DNA from: Hydrangea macrophylla
Taxonomy: Eukaryota > Streptophyta > Magnoliopsida > Cornales > Hydrangeaceae
NCBI GenBank assembly: GCA_033977485.1
Contig: CM066997.1
Span: forward strand, 73,750,634-73,814,633
Direction: 5' to 3'
Length of the DNA stretch: 64,000 bases
Positions 34,147 through 47,103 of the stretch are shown one piece after another; within the stretch, counting starts at the first letter, position 1, and the number at the start of each line of letters is the position of its first letter. The notes under the pieces are model-generated. The model made no database searches. It was not told the origin of the DNA and was given only the letters and a program-made list of their open reading frames with translations. The translations under genes were made by a program, and so were the position numbers.

Positions 34147-34160
34147 ACCCCTAACTAGCG
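34147..34160 (-). promoter_or_regulatory. Polypurine-tract position of Athila-2
   Basis: On the minus strand CTAGTTAGGGGTTG abuts the 3' LTR start TGACAAG. It is short and imperfect for a polypurine tract, but the location is fixed by the LTR boundary. Confidence 0.55.
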
Positions 34161-36307
34161 AATTGCTAGTCCCTAGCAATAAAACGAAAATAAAACAAGC
34201 TAGCTATTACTACAATGACTAAAATAAAATAAATTAAACTCAGGTAATCTAAACTAAAATAAAAAGAAAGAGACTACCTAAATCACTTTTGCAGGAATCG
34301 CGGTTGCATTTAGCAAGTTCAACAAGTCGTTAAACCCCTAGGTTCCCCATAGTGGCCGAGTGTTGTCTCGTGAGGGTTTACAGTGAATGTACCGACAAAA
34401 TTCTCTGATTTTTAAACTCAAAAAGATATAGAATAACTTGTAAACACTCCCTCCCATACAATTGTAAACTTAGCTCCACAAAACATATCATCCTCATTCA
34501 AACCATGAAAGAAATACAAATGTTCCTCATGTCACCAAGAAAGAATAACATATGCATCACATCCATGTATCCTTGTGTGTGTGCAAAGTTAACAGCTATA
34601 CATCAACTTTATTTGAAGTTGTTTAGACTATCATACTCTCAGAACTCGTAGTTTCAACTCAATTCTCACATGGTTTTACACTCAAGAATGAACATTTCAT
34701 AGAGACTTGGTTAATAATGATCGCACATGGTGTGAAAGCTTTGATAGGAGTGATTTTTCGGATACTAATGCTTTCTTACTTGACTCTATAAAAGACGAAC
34801 ATTTAGAGTGTATAGTCTCAAGAAAGGAATACTACTTACTAGAGGAGCGAAATACCATGGATAACCCAAATTACACATTCATATTCAAACTAAGTTGTCA
34901 AAAATCATCAAGGCTTTGACTTTTCAATTTTTTTATATAGTAGGACAGAAATGAGGGGGGTAAGAAATTGCACATCTTTAGCATGTGATTGAGTTTAGTA
35001 TTTTTACTTCACTTCATTCCAACCATCCTCTATTCTCATATTATATATATAAATATATATTTTTTTTTAACCTGGATTTTATGCGGTCCCTCCCACAACT
35101 ACTCCCTCCTCATCACATACTTCAATAATTTGATCACATTAGATGTGCAATGGGGTTCATTGAGATGTGCAATGGGGTTCATTGAGATCAAAGTAAAAGA
35201 TTAGGGATGTAGATTTCATAATAGACTTGGCAGTATTTATTAGGTGTGAGGTTGAGAACAACGCATTTTCTGGAATGTTGATACAGGTATATGGAAAGGT
35301 AAGGAGCAAATAACGATGGCTTAAATCATTTTCTCAACTTCTTAGTTTTAACACTTCAATGTTCATTGAGTTTAATTGGTAAATCCTAAACGTTCTCCTC
35401 TACTAGCAGCCAAAATGAAAGCTTGTTCAAGAAAAACCAATTCGAATAATGTGATAATTCCCTCAGAAATGAAGATTGGATTCAAAAGGTCACTAGGGGT
35501 GACTAGTTTCCACTACTTATTCCTTAAAGTACAAAAGTCGTGTTAACTCTTATTTTAAGTTTTCTGCATAGCTGTTAACATGTGCATATGGATTTTTGAT
35601 ACATGAATGGTCAATATATGCATTTTTCTTAGTGAAACTAGAAAAACGCGTGAACTTAATTCATAAAAGGATGAGAATAAAATGGTTGTGTCATTGCTTG
35701 ATAACAGCTAAATAGGAGTGAATATTCAGAGTTATTCTACCAATTTAATTTAAAACTTGCTTGACAATTTGAAATTTTTAACTTTAACATTTTCAAATTT
35801 TTTTTCCGTTTCTGTAATTTATTTGCTTTCAAACTTCTAATCGAGATTGTATGACATGTGCAATAAAGTGATCCAGATTGCTAAGTATAAATGTGCACAG
35901 GTGATTATCTATCTACATCCCACCCCCAACTGAAAATTGTAATGTTCTCATAAGTGGATTTTCAAAAATAGATAGAGAGATATCACCTGATAACTTCGTA
36001 ATAACCGCAAGTGTAACAATCTGTACAGAAAGCATACAAACTCCAAGCAGCAAAGATCAAAAGAGATATGAAAAAATAAATAGAGCATGAGATCCATACA
36101 TAAAACAGAACTAATCATCGGAAAGATAACAGAGTGAAATAACAGAACAGTGATAATATAATCCATATATAAAACTAAAGTCCAAAATATCTAAACCAAC
36201 CAACAATAACCAAACCACCCACAAGAAAAACGACTAGAGAGGAGAGAAAAACAGCCACAACCAACCAAAAACAATCTAGACATGCATAAATACTGAACCA
36301 ACATAAA
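34161..36307 (-). other. Athila-2 non-coding region between third ORF and 3' LTR
   Basis: AT-rich with no conserved ORF. It includes a 22-bp direct duplication (ATGTGCAATGGGGTTCATTG-type, 35,143-35,186) and a minus-strand CAGTTGGGGGTGGG run near 35,920. The corresponding part of Athila-1 lies outside the window, so conservation cannot be judged. Confidence 0.6.
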
Positions 36308-37814
36308 CTAAGCATCATCGGCGACATCAGATAATATCTCAATCAGCACATCTGGAGCATCCACATCTCCACCCTCAGCAACAGTAGTAGCCGTCGCCGG
36401 GTCACTCGCAATCGTGATAGCTGGTGTAGATAATGATGTGTCAGCCGTGACTGGAGGTGGTGGAAGTGGTGTCTCAGTAGCAGGTGATGACGCCGATATA
36501 GATGGGACAGAATGATCAACCTGTGGAGGTGGAGCTGAAGATGAAGGTCCGGTAGTGGGTGGTGGAGTAACAGAAATAGTAGGTGGAGCAGAAGTAGATG
36601 GATCAACAGAAGGAGACGGACCAGTAGTAGGTGGATGTGCAGCGGTGTGTACAGACTGATCTACCCCGATCTGTATCAAGATCGCCTCGAGCAGCGTCAT
36701 CATCTGATCCATCTTGCCCTTGAGCCGTATACGCGCATCCCTCTCCTCAAGAAGCAATGAGTGGAGAGTTTGGAGGGACACGAAAGACGACTCTCCCTAG
36801 CCTGAGCCTGAGACCGCTGTCTCAACTCGAACTGCTGTACTGCAGCAACAGGGTCCTCATCATCCGACTCAAGCTCCTCAGCCTCAGTAGGCGTCCCAGA
36901 AGCTGCACCCTCTGTATCGGTGCCTCCTCCCCTCTTCCTCTTCGCCCTGACCTTCGCCTTACCCTTTTCTTTTCTCTTCTTCTGAGCATCAGAACGGCGG
37001 GCCATTGTCTCGCCAAATCGACTAGAGGCCTGAAGGATCGAATCTGTGGCCTATGGAACTAGTCTAGCCTGCTCAATGACCCGATGTATAGGCCAAGCGC
37101 CCTTCAGATGGCGCTTGGTGGCAATGTACCGCGTAGGCTGAACAAAGAAGTCAATATAAAGGCGAGACAAACAGAGACTCGCTGTCCTGTCCCAATGGCA
37201 TACAGAGCACAAGCATACCATGCGGTGAACTTCTCGTGATACGATGTCATAAAAATACAGTTCACCAGCGTCAGATGGAGGATGTGATAGTTCTCAGTAA
37301 GAAGCTTATCCTCGACGAGAAATACACCGTTCCAAAACTGAATGGCGCCGCTTGTAATCTCTCAGATAATGGTGGCTGGAGGCATCTCTGGGGCTCCTGG
37401 TAGGTGAGGATAGAAACAATCTGGTACCTCAGGTACCCCCAGAGCAGCTAAAACGGTGGCAGGGCTGAATAGGATCTCACGCCCGCGAAAGAATGATCTA
37501 TATATGAAAGGGGTCGCGGGATCCTTAATCATAGAGGAGCAGGCTTCACGAACCCAGTGGATGTTGATTGTTTTGGTCTAGATCAACATATTGTACCATA
37601 ATGGCATATCTCTGATCCGTCCTAGGAACCACGGGGCTGAAAGCCAGACGGACTCCAGTGGTCGTTCGAGCATAACCTTTCTGGACTGGAAGTATCTAGT
37701 AAACCAAACATGCTCCTCCTCATTTCGAAGCCCGTGATCTGGTATGGGGTCGGGTATAGTAAGGTCAAGCGGCTTGGACTTGTGGTACCCTGTGATAGGG
37801 TTCATTGTAAAGTC
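36308..37814 (-). pseudogene. Athila-2 third ORF, disrupted
   Basis: It begins at the conserved MNPITGYHKSKPL (ATG at 37,805), two codons or so after a TTTCAG/G splice-acceptor-like site at 37,815. It matches Athila-1's third ORF until a TAG at 37,580-37,578 and then continues in the same sense through further stops and shifts. Downstream segments encode a basic, nuclear-localisation-like stretch and an acidic stretch (about 37,005-36,840), a Leu/Glu-rich likely coiled coil and a Pro/Ser/Thr-rich tail ending at 36,308. Original length would be about 500 residues. Function unknown; position equals the env-like gene of other Athila elements. Confidence 0.7.
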
Positions 37815-37885
37815 CTGAAATGGAAGAAACAAACAAAAAATACATTAAAACAGGGAAGACAGAAAAGAAACTGCCACTGGTTCCT

Positions 37886-38052
37886 TTCGATCGATCGACG
37901 AATGTTTGATCTATTGAAAAGGTGTAAGGTTCGATCGCTCAAGCCGAGTTCGATCGATTGAACTGGGCTAAGCTTCGATCGATCGAACTTGGCTCGATTA
38001 CTTGAACGGGTTCAGCTTCGATCGCTTGAGCCCAGCTCAATCAGTCGAGCAC
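37886..38052. repeat. Palindromic GATCGATC motif cluster (Athila-2 3' region, a)
   Basis: About nine units, alternating full palindromes with CGATCGCTTGAG, CGATCGCTCAAG and CGATTACTTGAA half-changed forms. Confidence 0.88.
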
Positions 38053-38404
38053 AGATAAACGGCAACGACAAGGACGGAGAACGGGAATAGCCCGCAAACA
38101 CAAAACAACAAGAAAAAAGTAAAACAAAGGTTGTAAGAACCAATAGAGGGCACCCCCATAACATTTCGAATGAAAAGAAAAAACGAGGGGGGTTTCTCGA
38201 GGTCTAACCTCGAGATACTCGCAGAGGAGAGGATGATGGTGATGCAAAACATTATCAGGGGAACCAGGCACTCCTCAATTGATGTTGGTGTATATGAGGG
38301 GTCCAAAATCGTGTGAGCCTTCTCTGTCTTCGATCGCTTGAGCATGAGGGAGATGAAAAGAGACTGATGAAGTATACACAGGACGCCTCGTTTAAATACA
38401 AGTC

Positions 38405-38481
38405 TTGATCGATCGAGACCTGTTGAAGCGCTTGAGGATGCTATAATTTTGATCGATCGAAATGGGTTCGATCGATCAAAC
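38405..38481. repeat. Palindromic GATCGATC motif cluster (Athila-2 3' region, b)
   Basis: Four units. A further single unit lies at about 38,331-38,342. Confidence 0.85.
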
Positions 38482-38808
38482 CTGGAAATTCTACAATATC
38501 ACTGAATGGAAAAATTATACACCCCCAACTAACCAACATTGGTCTGGACATACAAGAAGGTGATAAAACAGTTCAAAAACAGGACATGTAGGCCAGAAAT
38601 CCTCTTAATAAATAGGAAATTTCAAATTTATATAAATCAAACTTTGTAAGAGCATCCAAATTGCAAAATTGTTGCTCCCATAATGGTACCTAAGACCTTA
38701 TTAATACAGAAAGACTAAAAGAAACTGAAAATAATAAAACCTTGTCTAGGAATACACTTCAATTGAAGAAAGAAAGATGAACTAGCAGAAAACAATTGAA
38801 GTGAAGCA

Positions 38809-39716
38809 CTACTCTTCAAGCATGAATGATTCATCTTCTGCAACTGCTTCTTTTTTCGCACATCTTCGAGTCTGGATTCAAAACCCGATGATTCCCTTTC
38901 CCAGAATAGTCAGAAGGCAGTAAGGATATCATCGAGTGAGGCTGAAATCTTTGAAGAAATGATTGCACACACAAGAGGTGAGTCGGATGGAGACAACGAT
39001 AACGGAGTGCAATTTCCCAACGGACTTTCCTCTCGCGGCGGAGTACCCGGGGGCACTATGTACGGTCCAAATCCATGGAACAGCTGATGTGGAAAGAACA
39101 GCGGTGGTAACAGATGATTCATAGTGAAAATCATGACAAAAGAAAAACAAAAGACAACAAAGAAATAAATTAAATAGAACAAAAGAAAGAACTAACAGAA
39201 AAAATTAAACAAAGAAAAATGAAAAGAGAAAGGAATGTGACCAAGAATTAACCTCACTATTGGCATGATAGACCCATGTGCAATAGCAGGTAGAGGGCAT
39301 TGAAGCCGGAACAACAAATAACTCATGTGCACGTAAATATAAGGAACCGATTAGATGACACGAAAGTCATCAACATATGTGAATACAACATTATGGCATT
39401 CCGGCACCACATCTTGTAAATCTTCTTCTTCCCATGGTTCCCACATTGAGTCATTCTTCCATTGTTCCAAAAGGGCATCATCGACTTCCCAACAAAGTAC
39501 CCTTCAGGTTCTCCTTCCTCTTCAGGAAATTCCATGTGCTCAAAGGGATTGATATGGATGTACCCATGGGTCAGGTCCAATACATCATCTGCCCCTAGTC
39601 CTTGATAAGAAAAAAAGCAGAATGCTATCTCGTCGGCAGTCCAAGGAGGGTTAGGATATTCCGAATCAACCCATGACCCTATGGAATAAACATCGTCGTC
39701 CCTTATATTTAATATC
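38809..39716 (-). pseudogene. Athila-2 accessory gene, disrupted copy of the Athila-1 spliced gene
   Basis: Exon A follows CCCTCGCAG/G at 39,717 and shows DDDVYSIGSW at the matching place. After a frameshift near 39,485 the similarity continues in another frame (EQWKNDSMWEPWEEEDLQDV), then reaches a donor GAG/GT at 39,253/39,252 after the same CCAATAGTGAG as Athila-1. Exon B (FFPHQLFHGFGPYI and TPLSLSPSDSPL) has a stop near 38,910 and a shifted end. The exon B acceptor is lost: the AG at the Athila-1 site is replaced. It supports the exon model of Athila-1. Confidence 0.6.
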
Positions 39717-39852
39717 CTGCGAGGGACAGTCAGCAAGGAATAGTAGATTAAGAATCGAAGTCACATTCAAAAAGAGACAGAAAAGAACAAAACAAAATGA
39801 AATACAGTAAAAGAAAGAGTACAACAACAATATGTAAACACGCTTTGGTGTC

Positions 39853-42800
39853 TTAGGTGGAGGGATATCTGGGCTCATCTAGCTCGATGTGCTCAGCTTC
39901 TGGTAATGAGTTCTCCAAGAACAGTTTTAGTCTTTGGCCGTTAACCTTGAAACAATCATCGTTCTTGGGATTCACAAGCTCAACAGCCCCATATGGAAAA
40001 ATAGATTTGACAAGGAATAGACCTGTCCACTGGGATCGGAGCTTACCTGGAAAAATGTGGAGGCGAGAGTCATACAGTAAGACTTTCTGCCCCAGCTCGA
40101 AAGATTTTCGAAAAATTGTTCTATCGTGACGAGCCTTTAACCTTTCCTTGTATAGTTTAGCATTGTCGTATGCATCTCGACGTATTTATTCCAGTTCAGC
40201 CAACTGGAGTTTCTAGAGATGACCTCCCTCTTTAATGTTGAAGTTCAATGAGCATGTCGCCTAATATGTTTTGTGCTCGATTTTGACAGGAAGGTAACAT
40301 GCCTTGCCGTACACTAACCTGTACGGGGACATCCCCAAGTTTTTCTTGTAAGCGGTACGGTATGCCCATAGAGCATTAGTCAGTTTATAAGCCCAGTCCT
40401 TTCTGTTGAAACTAACCATCTTATCTAGTATATGCTTGATTTCACGATTAGCCAACTCTGCCTGCCCATTAGTTTGTGGGTGGTAGGCTAGAGCGATCTT
40501 GTGGTTCACCCCGTATTTCTTGAGTAGTGATTCCAAAGGCCTATTGCAAAAGTGCTTGCCTTGGCCACTTATTAGTGCTTTCGAGGTTCTGAAATGCGAC
40601 AGAATGTGTTCCTTAAGAAAGGACATTACTGTTTTGTGGTCATTAGTCTTGTCGGTATCGCTTTTACCCATTTTGATACATATTCCACAGCTAGAAGTAT
40701 GTATTCACAGTTGTTAGATTTTGGAAACGGGCCCATGAAGTCTATGCCCCAACAATCGAATATTTCAATTATGATAATTGGAGTTAAGGGCACAGAGTTC
40801 CTTTTTGAAATTGTACCAAGCTTTTGACAGCGTTGGCATGTTTTGTAAAAAGCATAAGCATCTTTAAACACGGTGGGCCAGTAGAAACCGCTGTGTAAAA
40901 TTTTTTGTGCGGTCTTTTGCGAGGCAAAGTGACCTCCGCAGGCTTCAGAGTGGCATGAGGCTAAAATTACGGTTATATCCTCATTAGGGACGCAACACCT
41001 GATGACCTGGTCATCGAAAAAGAAATAACGTGCGAACGAGAGGAACCGCTTCCTGTCCTGATTTGACCAATGACTCGGGGTTTCTCCTGTAACAAGGTAA
41101 TTTATTATATCTGCATACCGAGGCAAACTGGAAACAGCTATCAGTTGCTCGTCTGGGAATTCATCTTTGATTGGTATGGGTTCAGTGTTGTCAGTAAATG
41201 TCAACCGAGATAAGTGGTCGGCGACCACATTCTCTACTCCTTTTTTATCCTTGATTGTTATATTGAATTCTTGGAGTAGGAGTATCCATCGAATAATCCT
41301 TTGCTTTGCGTCTTTCTTAGATAGCAGGTACTTGAGGGCCGAGTGGTGTATAAAACACACGATTGGGGACCCTATTAGATATGACCTGAATTTGTCTAGA
41401 GTGAAAACTTTTGCCAGCAGTTTTTTTTTGGTGGTTGTATAATTCATTTGAGCTTCGTTGAGTGTTCGGCTGGCATAGTATATTATATAAGGCTTATTAT
41501 CCTTCCTCTATCCCAGGACTGCACCAATGGCATAATCACTAGCGTCGCACATTAGTTCGAATGGCAAACCCCAGTCGGGTGCCTGTATTATCAGTGCGGA
41601 GGTAAGGTGTTCCTTTAGTGCGTCAAAAGATGTTTGATAGTTTTCCGACCACTCGAATGGTGCGTCTTTGACCAAGAGTTTACACAGTGGTCGGGAGATT
41701 GGACTAAAGTTTTGGATAAAGCGACGATAAAATCCTACATGCCCCAGAAAGGATCGGATGTCTTTAGTTGTACGGGGGATAGGTAGGTTCGAGATTATGT
41801 CTATTTTTGCTTGGTCAACTTGGATACCTTTATCAAAAATAATGTGGCCAAGGACAATCCCCTTGGTCACCATGAAGTGACACTTTTCCCAATTTAGTAC
41901 TAGGTGTTTGTCCTCGCATCTTGCTAACACACGTTCCAGATTATCTAAGCAATTTTCGAAACTATGGCCGAACACTGAGAAATCGTCCATAAAGACCTCG
42001 AGTGTTTGTTCAACCATATCACTGAATATGCTCAACATGCAGCGCTGAAAGGTGGCAGCTGCGTTGCATAAGCCGAAGGGCATACGATGGTAGGCGAATG
42101 TACCAAACGGACAAGTGAATGTCGTTTTCTCCTGATCTTCAGGAGCAATTTCTATCTGGTTGTACCCACTACATCCAGCCAAGAAGCAATAATACTTGTG
42201 TCCCGCCACTCGTTCTAACATCTGATCCATAAATGGCAGTGGAAAGTGGTCTTTTCGAGTCACAGTATTCAATTTTCGGTAATCAATACACATCCGCCAT
42301 CTGGTGGGGACGCGTGTTGGTACTAACTCCCCATCTTTGTTTGGGATAACCATTATACCAGCCTTTTTGGGCACCACCTGGGTTGGACTAACCCAAGGGC
42401 TGTCAGAAATAGGATATATAATCCCAACGTTAGGAAGTTTTAGGACTTCCTTTTTGATGACTTCTTGCATATTGGGATTCAGACGCCTTTGCATTTGTCG
42501 CGAAGGTTTAGCGTCATCCTCCAGATATATCTTATGGGTGCAAACAGATGGGCTTATGCCTTTTAGGTCAGCAATAGTCCATCCCAATGCTCCCTTATGC
42601 TGTTTGAGCATTTGAATTAACTTATCCTCTTGTTCAGAATTCAACGTGGCTGAGATTATAACAGGATAAGTCTTTTTAGTCCCCAGAAAAGCATATTTGA
42701 GCTCTTTTGGAAGCTCCTTTAATTCTAAATCGGGAAACTAAAAGTTTGAAGGCATGGCTAACTTCATTTTTGGAGGCAAGCGTTTATATGGTATGACCTA

Positions 42801-45368
42801 CATGCATTCAGCTATGTCCTCCTCTTTTGTCTCCATCATGAGGCAAGTATGATTTAGGGCAGCGTCCAATGGAGTTGAATCGTTAGGTTTGTAGACTGCG
42901 TCAAATTGTGACACTACTACTTCCAAAGGATCTTTATAGTCAACGAAATCGGCCTCATCTTCGATGACCGTCTCAATGTAGTTAACTTCCTCTTCGTCCT
43001 CGTATTCGTCAGGTTGGGGATTTGAAAATATCTTGACATTTAAGGTCATGTTCCCGAATACGATGGTCATTATACCACTTCTTATTTTGATTGTGGCATC
43101 TATGGTGTTGAGGAATGGACTTCCAAATATTACCGGGATTTGTGAGCATGGGTTAGACACCGGTTCAGTGTCCAAAATCACAAAATCGACCGGGAAAACA
43201 AATGTGTTTATTTGTACAAGGACATCTTCCAGTATTCCTCTCGGATATTTAACTGACCTATCTGCCAGTTGTAATGCAACTCGGGTAGGTTTGAGTTTCC
43301 CCAACCCTAGTTGTTTATAAACTGAGTATGGCAGTAGGTTCACGCTTGCTCCTTGGTCAAGGAGTGCGTTGTCTATCCTTTGATTTCCAATACGCCACGA
43401 GACAGTTGGAGTGTTGGGGTCTTTGAGCTTCAGAGGTAATTCATTTTGAATGATTGCACTTGCTTGGCAAGCGACGTAAGCGTGTTTTTTCACACTTTGT
43501 CTCCTTTTGACCGTACATAAGTCTTTTAGGTATTTAGCATAGGCCGGCACTTGTTTGATTGCATCCAGGAGTGGAAGATTTGACTTATTTAAACAACTCC
43601 AAAACTCCTGATTCTTTGCCTCGTTTTTGGGTTTTTAAGCCTTTGAGGGTAAGGCGCGAGGAAAGGTCACTTAGGTAATTCATCATTGATAGGTTCTTTT
43701 CTGGGCCTTCTCTCAACTTCTTCTGCTTCTTTAGGAGCTTCATCTTTTTTAACCAATGGTTCGTTATTATTGAGTTGCTCCTCTTCCTGAGTAGATGGTT
43801 TGTTCCTAGTCACCACTTCCTCCTCTTTATACTCCTCGGGAGTAGAATGAGGCATGTTTTGCCCTATAACCTTGCCGCTTCTCAGAGTTGTCACGGCTTT
43901 TGCCTGTTCAAGATTATTGGGACCATTGTTGAATCCCTTAGGGTTTGGAAGTGGTTGAGTGGGAAACGTTCCTCTCGACCCCTCTTATTGTGCATCCATT
44001 CTATCTAATGTCGCGGACATTTTACTCATCATTTGAATTGATTGTTGTGTTAAATTCGCGTTAGAGAGTGGATCTTCCTCTTGCACCTTTTTGTGAGGTG
44101 GCACGTAAATATTTGCTTGCAGATTATTAAAGGGTTGAGCATGATTATAGTTATTTGATCTATTTTGATTGAATGGCTGGGACTGCCTATTGTATTGCCC
44201 TTGATAGTGATTATTGTTAATGTAGGGCTGTTGTTGTTGATATTGGTTTTGGGTCCCAGCATCATTTTTCCAATCATAATCGGGGTGATTCCATCGATTG
44301 TTATTATTGTAGGAATTCCCTGCCCCCCTACACCCTTGCATGGCATTTATTTCCATGGGGGGTTGTTCTTGAAAGTACTGCACATTGGGATAGTATTGAT
44401 TGGTATGTCCCAACATATTGCATGTGCTGCATGGTTCTTCAGGTAAAACCTGCCTAGAACTCTCTCCTTTCAATGCCAACTCCTCTACCTTCTTAACCAG
44501 TTCTTCATATTTACTCATTAGATGATCCTCACTTTTTAATTGATATAGACTCTTCTCCTCTACATAGGATATCTGTGAATGCGGGACGTCTTCTGAATTG
44601 GACCATTTGTGGGCATGTTCAGCTAGCCACTCGAAGTAAGCTTCTGCTTCTTCTGTGTTTTTGCGAAGAAATGGCCCTGAACTCATGGTTTCGACCAACT
44701 TTTTAGTTTCGCCGTTTACCCTTCATAAAAGTAGGTTATGGTTCGCCATTTCTCATACCCGTGATGTGGGCAAGAGAGTACCAAATCCTTGAAATGCTCC
44801 CAAGTTTGGGTGAAAGTTTCATTGCTCTTTTGTTTATAAGAGTTGATTTGTCATTTAAGCTCGGTGGTCATGCGAGGTGGAAAGAATTTCTTTAAAAATG
44901 CAGTGTTCATCGCATGCCAGGTGTAGATTGAATTCGGCTTTAAAGTGAGTAGCCACACTTTTGCTTTATCCGTCAAGGTGAAAGGAAATAGCATTAGACG
45001 TGTCACATCTATAGGGAAATTTTGTGAAAATGTTTTACAAACATCCTCGAAGTCCTTGACGTGTAGATATGCCTTCTCGCTATCCATTCCATGGAAGTTG
45101 GAAGGAGTTGAATCATTCCAGTGTGAAATTGAAATTCGCCAGCATGAGGTGGAATGAGAATACAAGAAGGTATTGGAGCGTGTTCAGGTGTCATGAGATT
45201 GCACAACGGACGCAGCGAATCATCAATTGGTACAACTACATTCTCACCGTTTTCACTTTGATTGTCGGTCATTGAATATGTTGGTGTTACTAAAGGATTA
45301 ATAGAACTAGATGAATCGCATGAGTAGAGTGGGTTTTCGTAAGTTTGTTCAAAGGAATTGTCGGACAT
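39853..45368 (-). pseudogene. gag-pol: Athila-2 gag-pol, multiply disrupted
   Basis: It aligns along the whole Athila-1 polyprotein. Visible lesions include gag frameshifts near 45,100 and 44,700, a further break between about 43,670 and 43,550, TAG after the AVLG of RNase H at 41,510-41,508, an eight-codon in-frame deletion near 41,010, a frameshift near 40,640 and a TAG at about 40,261. Active-site changes are also present: the last Cys of the gag zinc knuckle is Tyr, the first reverse-transcriptase Asp (FLDGYS in Athila-1) is Ala, and the second integrase Asp (SDQG) is Gly. The protease keeps Asp (DQGAS). The copy cannot be functional. Start by homology at 45,368; end TAA at 39,855-39,853. 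Confidence 0.92.
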
Positions 45369-45473
45369 AAAAGGAAAGATCCTAAGTAGTTTTAATCTAA
45401 AGAATAAAAGACAAAAGGAAAACAGAAATAGACAAGAAAAGATTGAGGTAATCTAAGCGTTAGCTTGTCGCTT

Positions 45474-45490
45474 CCCCGGCAACGGCGCCA
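45474..45490 (-). promoter_or_regulatory. Primer-binding site, tRNA-Asp (Athila-2)
   Basis: Plus strand CCCCGGCAACGGCGCCA, the same 17 bases as in Athila-1, six bases from the LTR. Confidence 0.93.
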
Positions 45491-46156
45491 AAAACTTGAC
45501 ACGAGAATTTTTCTGTGTGCGCTTGTGTGCTATACCCAAGTGTAGGTAATCGTGCAAGTAGTAATCTGGTTAAGACCAGGTCGATCCCACATGGAAGGTG
45601 TTAAACTAAATACCTAGATTAAACTCTAAAAGAAAAATAAAAATCAATATTTAAAAAGGGTGTAGAACATAGAGTTCCACAAGGTAACTACTAGAATTAA
45701 AGCAATTAAACTAAATTAAACTAATGATTAACTAATTAACTAAAGCGATGTTTTAAAACGTGTTTTTCTTAATATAAAGGAATGTTGGGATTACACGAAT
45801 CCACCGCGACCTAACCATCTACCATGCAAATACGTTGAAGCTCAATGGAGTACATCTTCTATAGTATTCTATATTTCTCTTAGGATAAAGAATCCATAGC
45901 CCTTTCATGACCGAGACTATGTCATCCCAATTAAGTTTGAAACACATAAAAGCAGTTTGGATCAATAGTTAAGACTCGCACCTACAATGGTGTTAGCATT
46001 GAGGGTGTTTTGCAAAATATATTGAAGAAAAATGCCTTAAGGCTTTAAGTTTAAAGACTGCTTTGACAAACTGAGCGTTTGGGGACAGTTTGATAACAAA
46101 TCTGTAAAACAGAAAGTCTAAGAATACTGCATAGAATGTTCTCAAGAATCAGAGAG

Positions 46157-46278
46157 TTTGATCGATCGACGCGCTCTCGATCGATCGAATATCTTCATCT
46201 CTCGATCGATCGAAATGTCTTCGATCGCTCGACAATGTCTCTGGTCCGATCGATCGAACAAACTTCGATCGATCGAAC
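46157..46278. repeat. Palindromic GATCGATC motif cluster (Athila-2 right LTR, a)
   Basis: Six units in the same order and spacing as the Athila-1 LTR cluster at 8,903. Confidence 0.9.
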
Positions 46279-46696
46279 ACAGGAATTATTCTGCTGCATG
46301 GCAGAGGCTTAAGATCACGGTTTCATCATGATCTCCCAACCTGGGGACTACTCAGACATAGTCTAGAGTATCACAGAGTTGTTTTTAAGACAAAAGTCCA
46401 TTAAAGTCTTGTTTGGTTGTGTTTTAAACATGAAAACTATTAAAACTAATGGTGTAAACTTATCTAGCATGCAAAACTACAAGTTTAGCATATTAAACTA
46501 TAGTAAACTACGAGCAGAATATAAGTAAAGCAATAAAAAGTAACCTGGAATGAAGAACTATTATTAAACTTTAAAGAATCTAAGCCAAAACCAATAGAAA
46601 TCTTGATAAACCAACAAAAGCAAGAACAAACTCTCTTCTCTCTATAAAACTGATGAAAAGTAAAAGTGTGCGTCCTTTCAGACGTATACAAACGAC

Positions 46697-46704
46697 TATA
46701 TATA
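46697..46704 (-). promoter_or_regulatory. Putative TATA box of Athila-2 5' LTR
   Basis: TATATATA on the minus strand, with the conserved downstream phrase GTATACGTC. Aligned positions in the other Athila LTRs are also TA-rich. Confidence 0.45.
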
Positions 46705-46772
46705 CAAAAAACCTAATGCTAGGGTTAAAATTTTGTTTCCGCTATGTGCACGTAAAATCTTATAAAAGCCAT

Positions 46773-46850
46773 GTTCGATCGATCGAACATCTCTCGATCG
46801 ATTGAACTTCTGGGATCTTCGAGTGCTTGAACTGCATTCGATCGATCGAA
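46773..46850. repeat. Palindromic GATCGATC motif cluster (Athila-2 right LTR, b)
   Basis: Four units, including two complete palindromes. Confidence 0.88.
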
Positions 46851-47103
46851 ACCTCCTTTTCATGATTGAATTGTCTTCATTAAAACCAAGCACTTCCTTT
46901 TATCATTTTCATCCAATTCTTCACCCAGCAATAGTAATCTGCACAAATAACCACTAAAACAATACCACTTATCATAGTTTAATCAAATTGTGTAAAAACT
47001 GGCATTGCAATTCAAATTGCAGATAAACAAAGAAATTGTAAGCTAATTTAGTGTATTTTCTTCTTTTAGCGCGGCTGTATTTTACAAATACCCCCGCTTG
47101 TCA

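Larger units (their letters stand above)
37815..38808 (-). other. Athila-2 spacer between accessory gene and third ORF
   Basis: Non-coding. It carries palindromic motif clusters at 37,886-38,052 and 38,405-38,481, and a minus-strand TTAGTTGGGGGTG run near 38,520, in the same order as in Athila-1 (453-1,459). Confidence 0.6.
29741..47103 (-). mobile_element. Athila-2: complete but degenerate Athila-type Ty3/gypsy element
   Basis: A minus-strand element bounded by LTRs (left 29,741-34,146; right 45,497-47,103) and a perfect 5-bp target duplication. Order on the minus strand: 5' LTR, tRNA-Asp primer site, broken gag-pol, broken accessory gene, broken third ORF, about 2.1 kb non-coding DNA, polypurine tract, 3' LTR. 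The 3' LTR contains a 2,817-bp solo LTR. It sits in a Tat-A LTR. The first 110 bp of the two LTRs differ at about two positions, so divergence since insertion is modest, yet the coding region has many lesions. Confidence 0.95.
45497..47103 (-). mobile_element. Athila-2 5' LTR (right)
   Basis: 1,607 bp, TGACACGAGA to GCTTGTCA, with short inverted ends TGACA/TGTCA. Minus-strand TATA-like TATATATA at 46,704-46,697. Motif clusters at 46,157-46,278 and 46,773-46,850. Confidence 0.95.

Noticed and set aside
36757..37062. Plus-strand ORFs antisense to the Athila-2 third ORF
   Set aside because: They mirror the low-complexity basic and Ser/Pro-rich coding region on the other strand and are not conserved in Athila-1.
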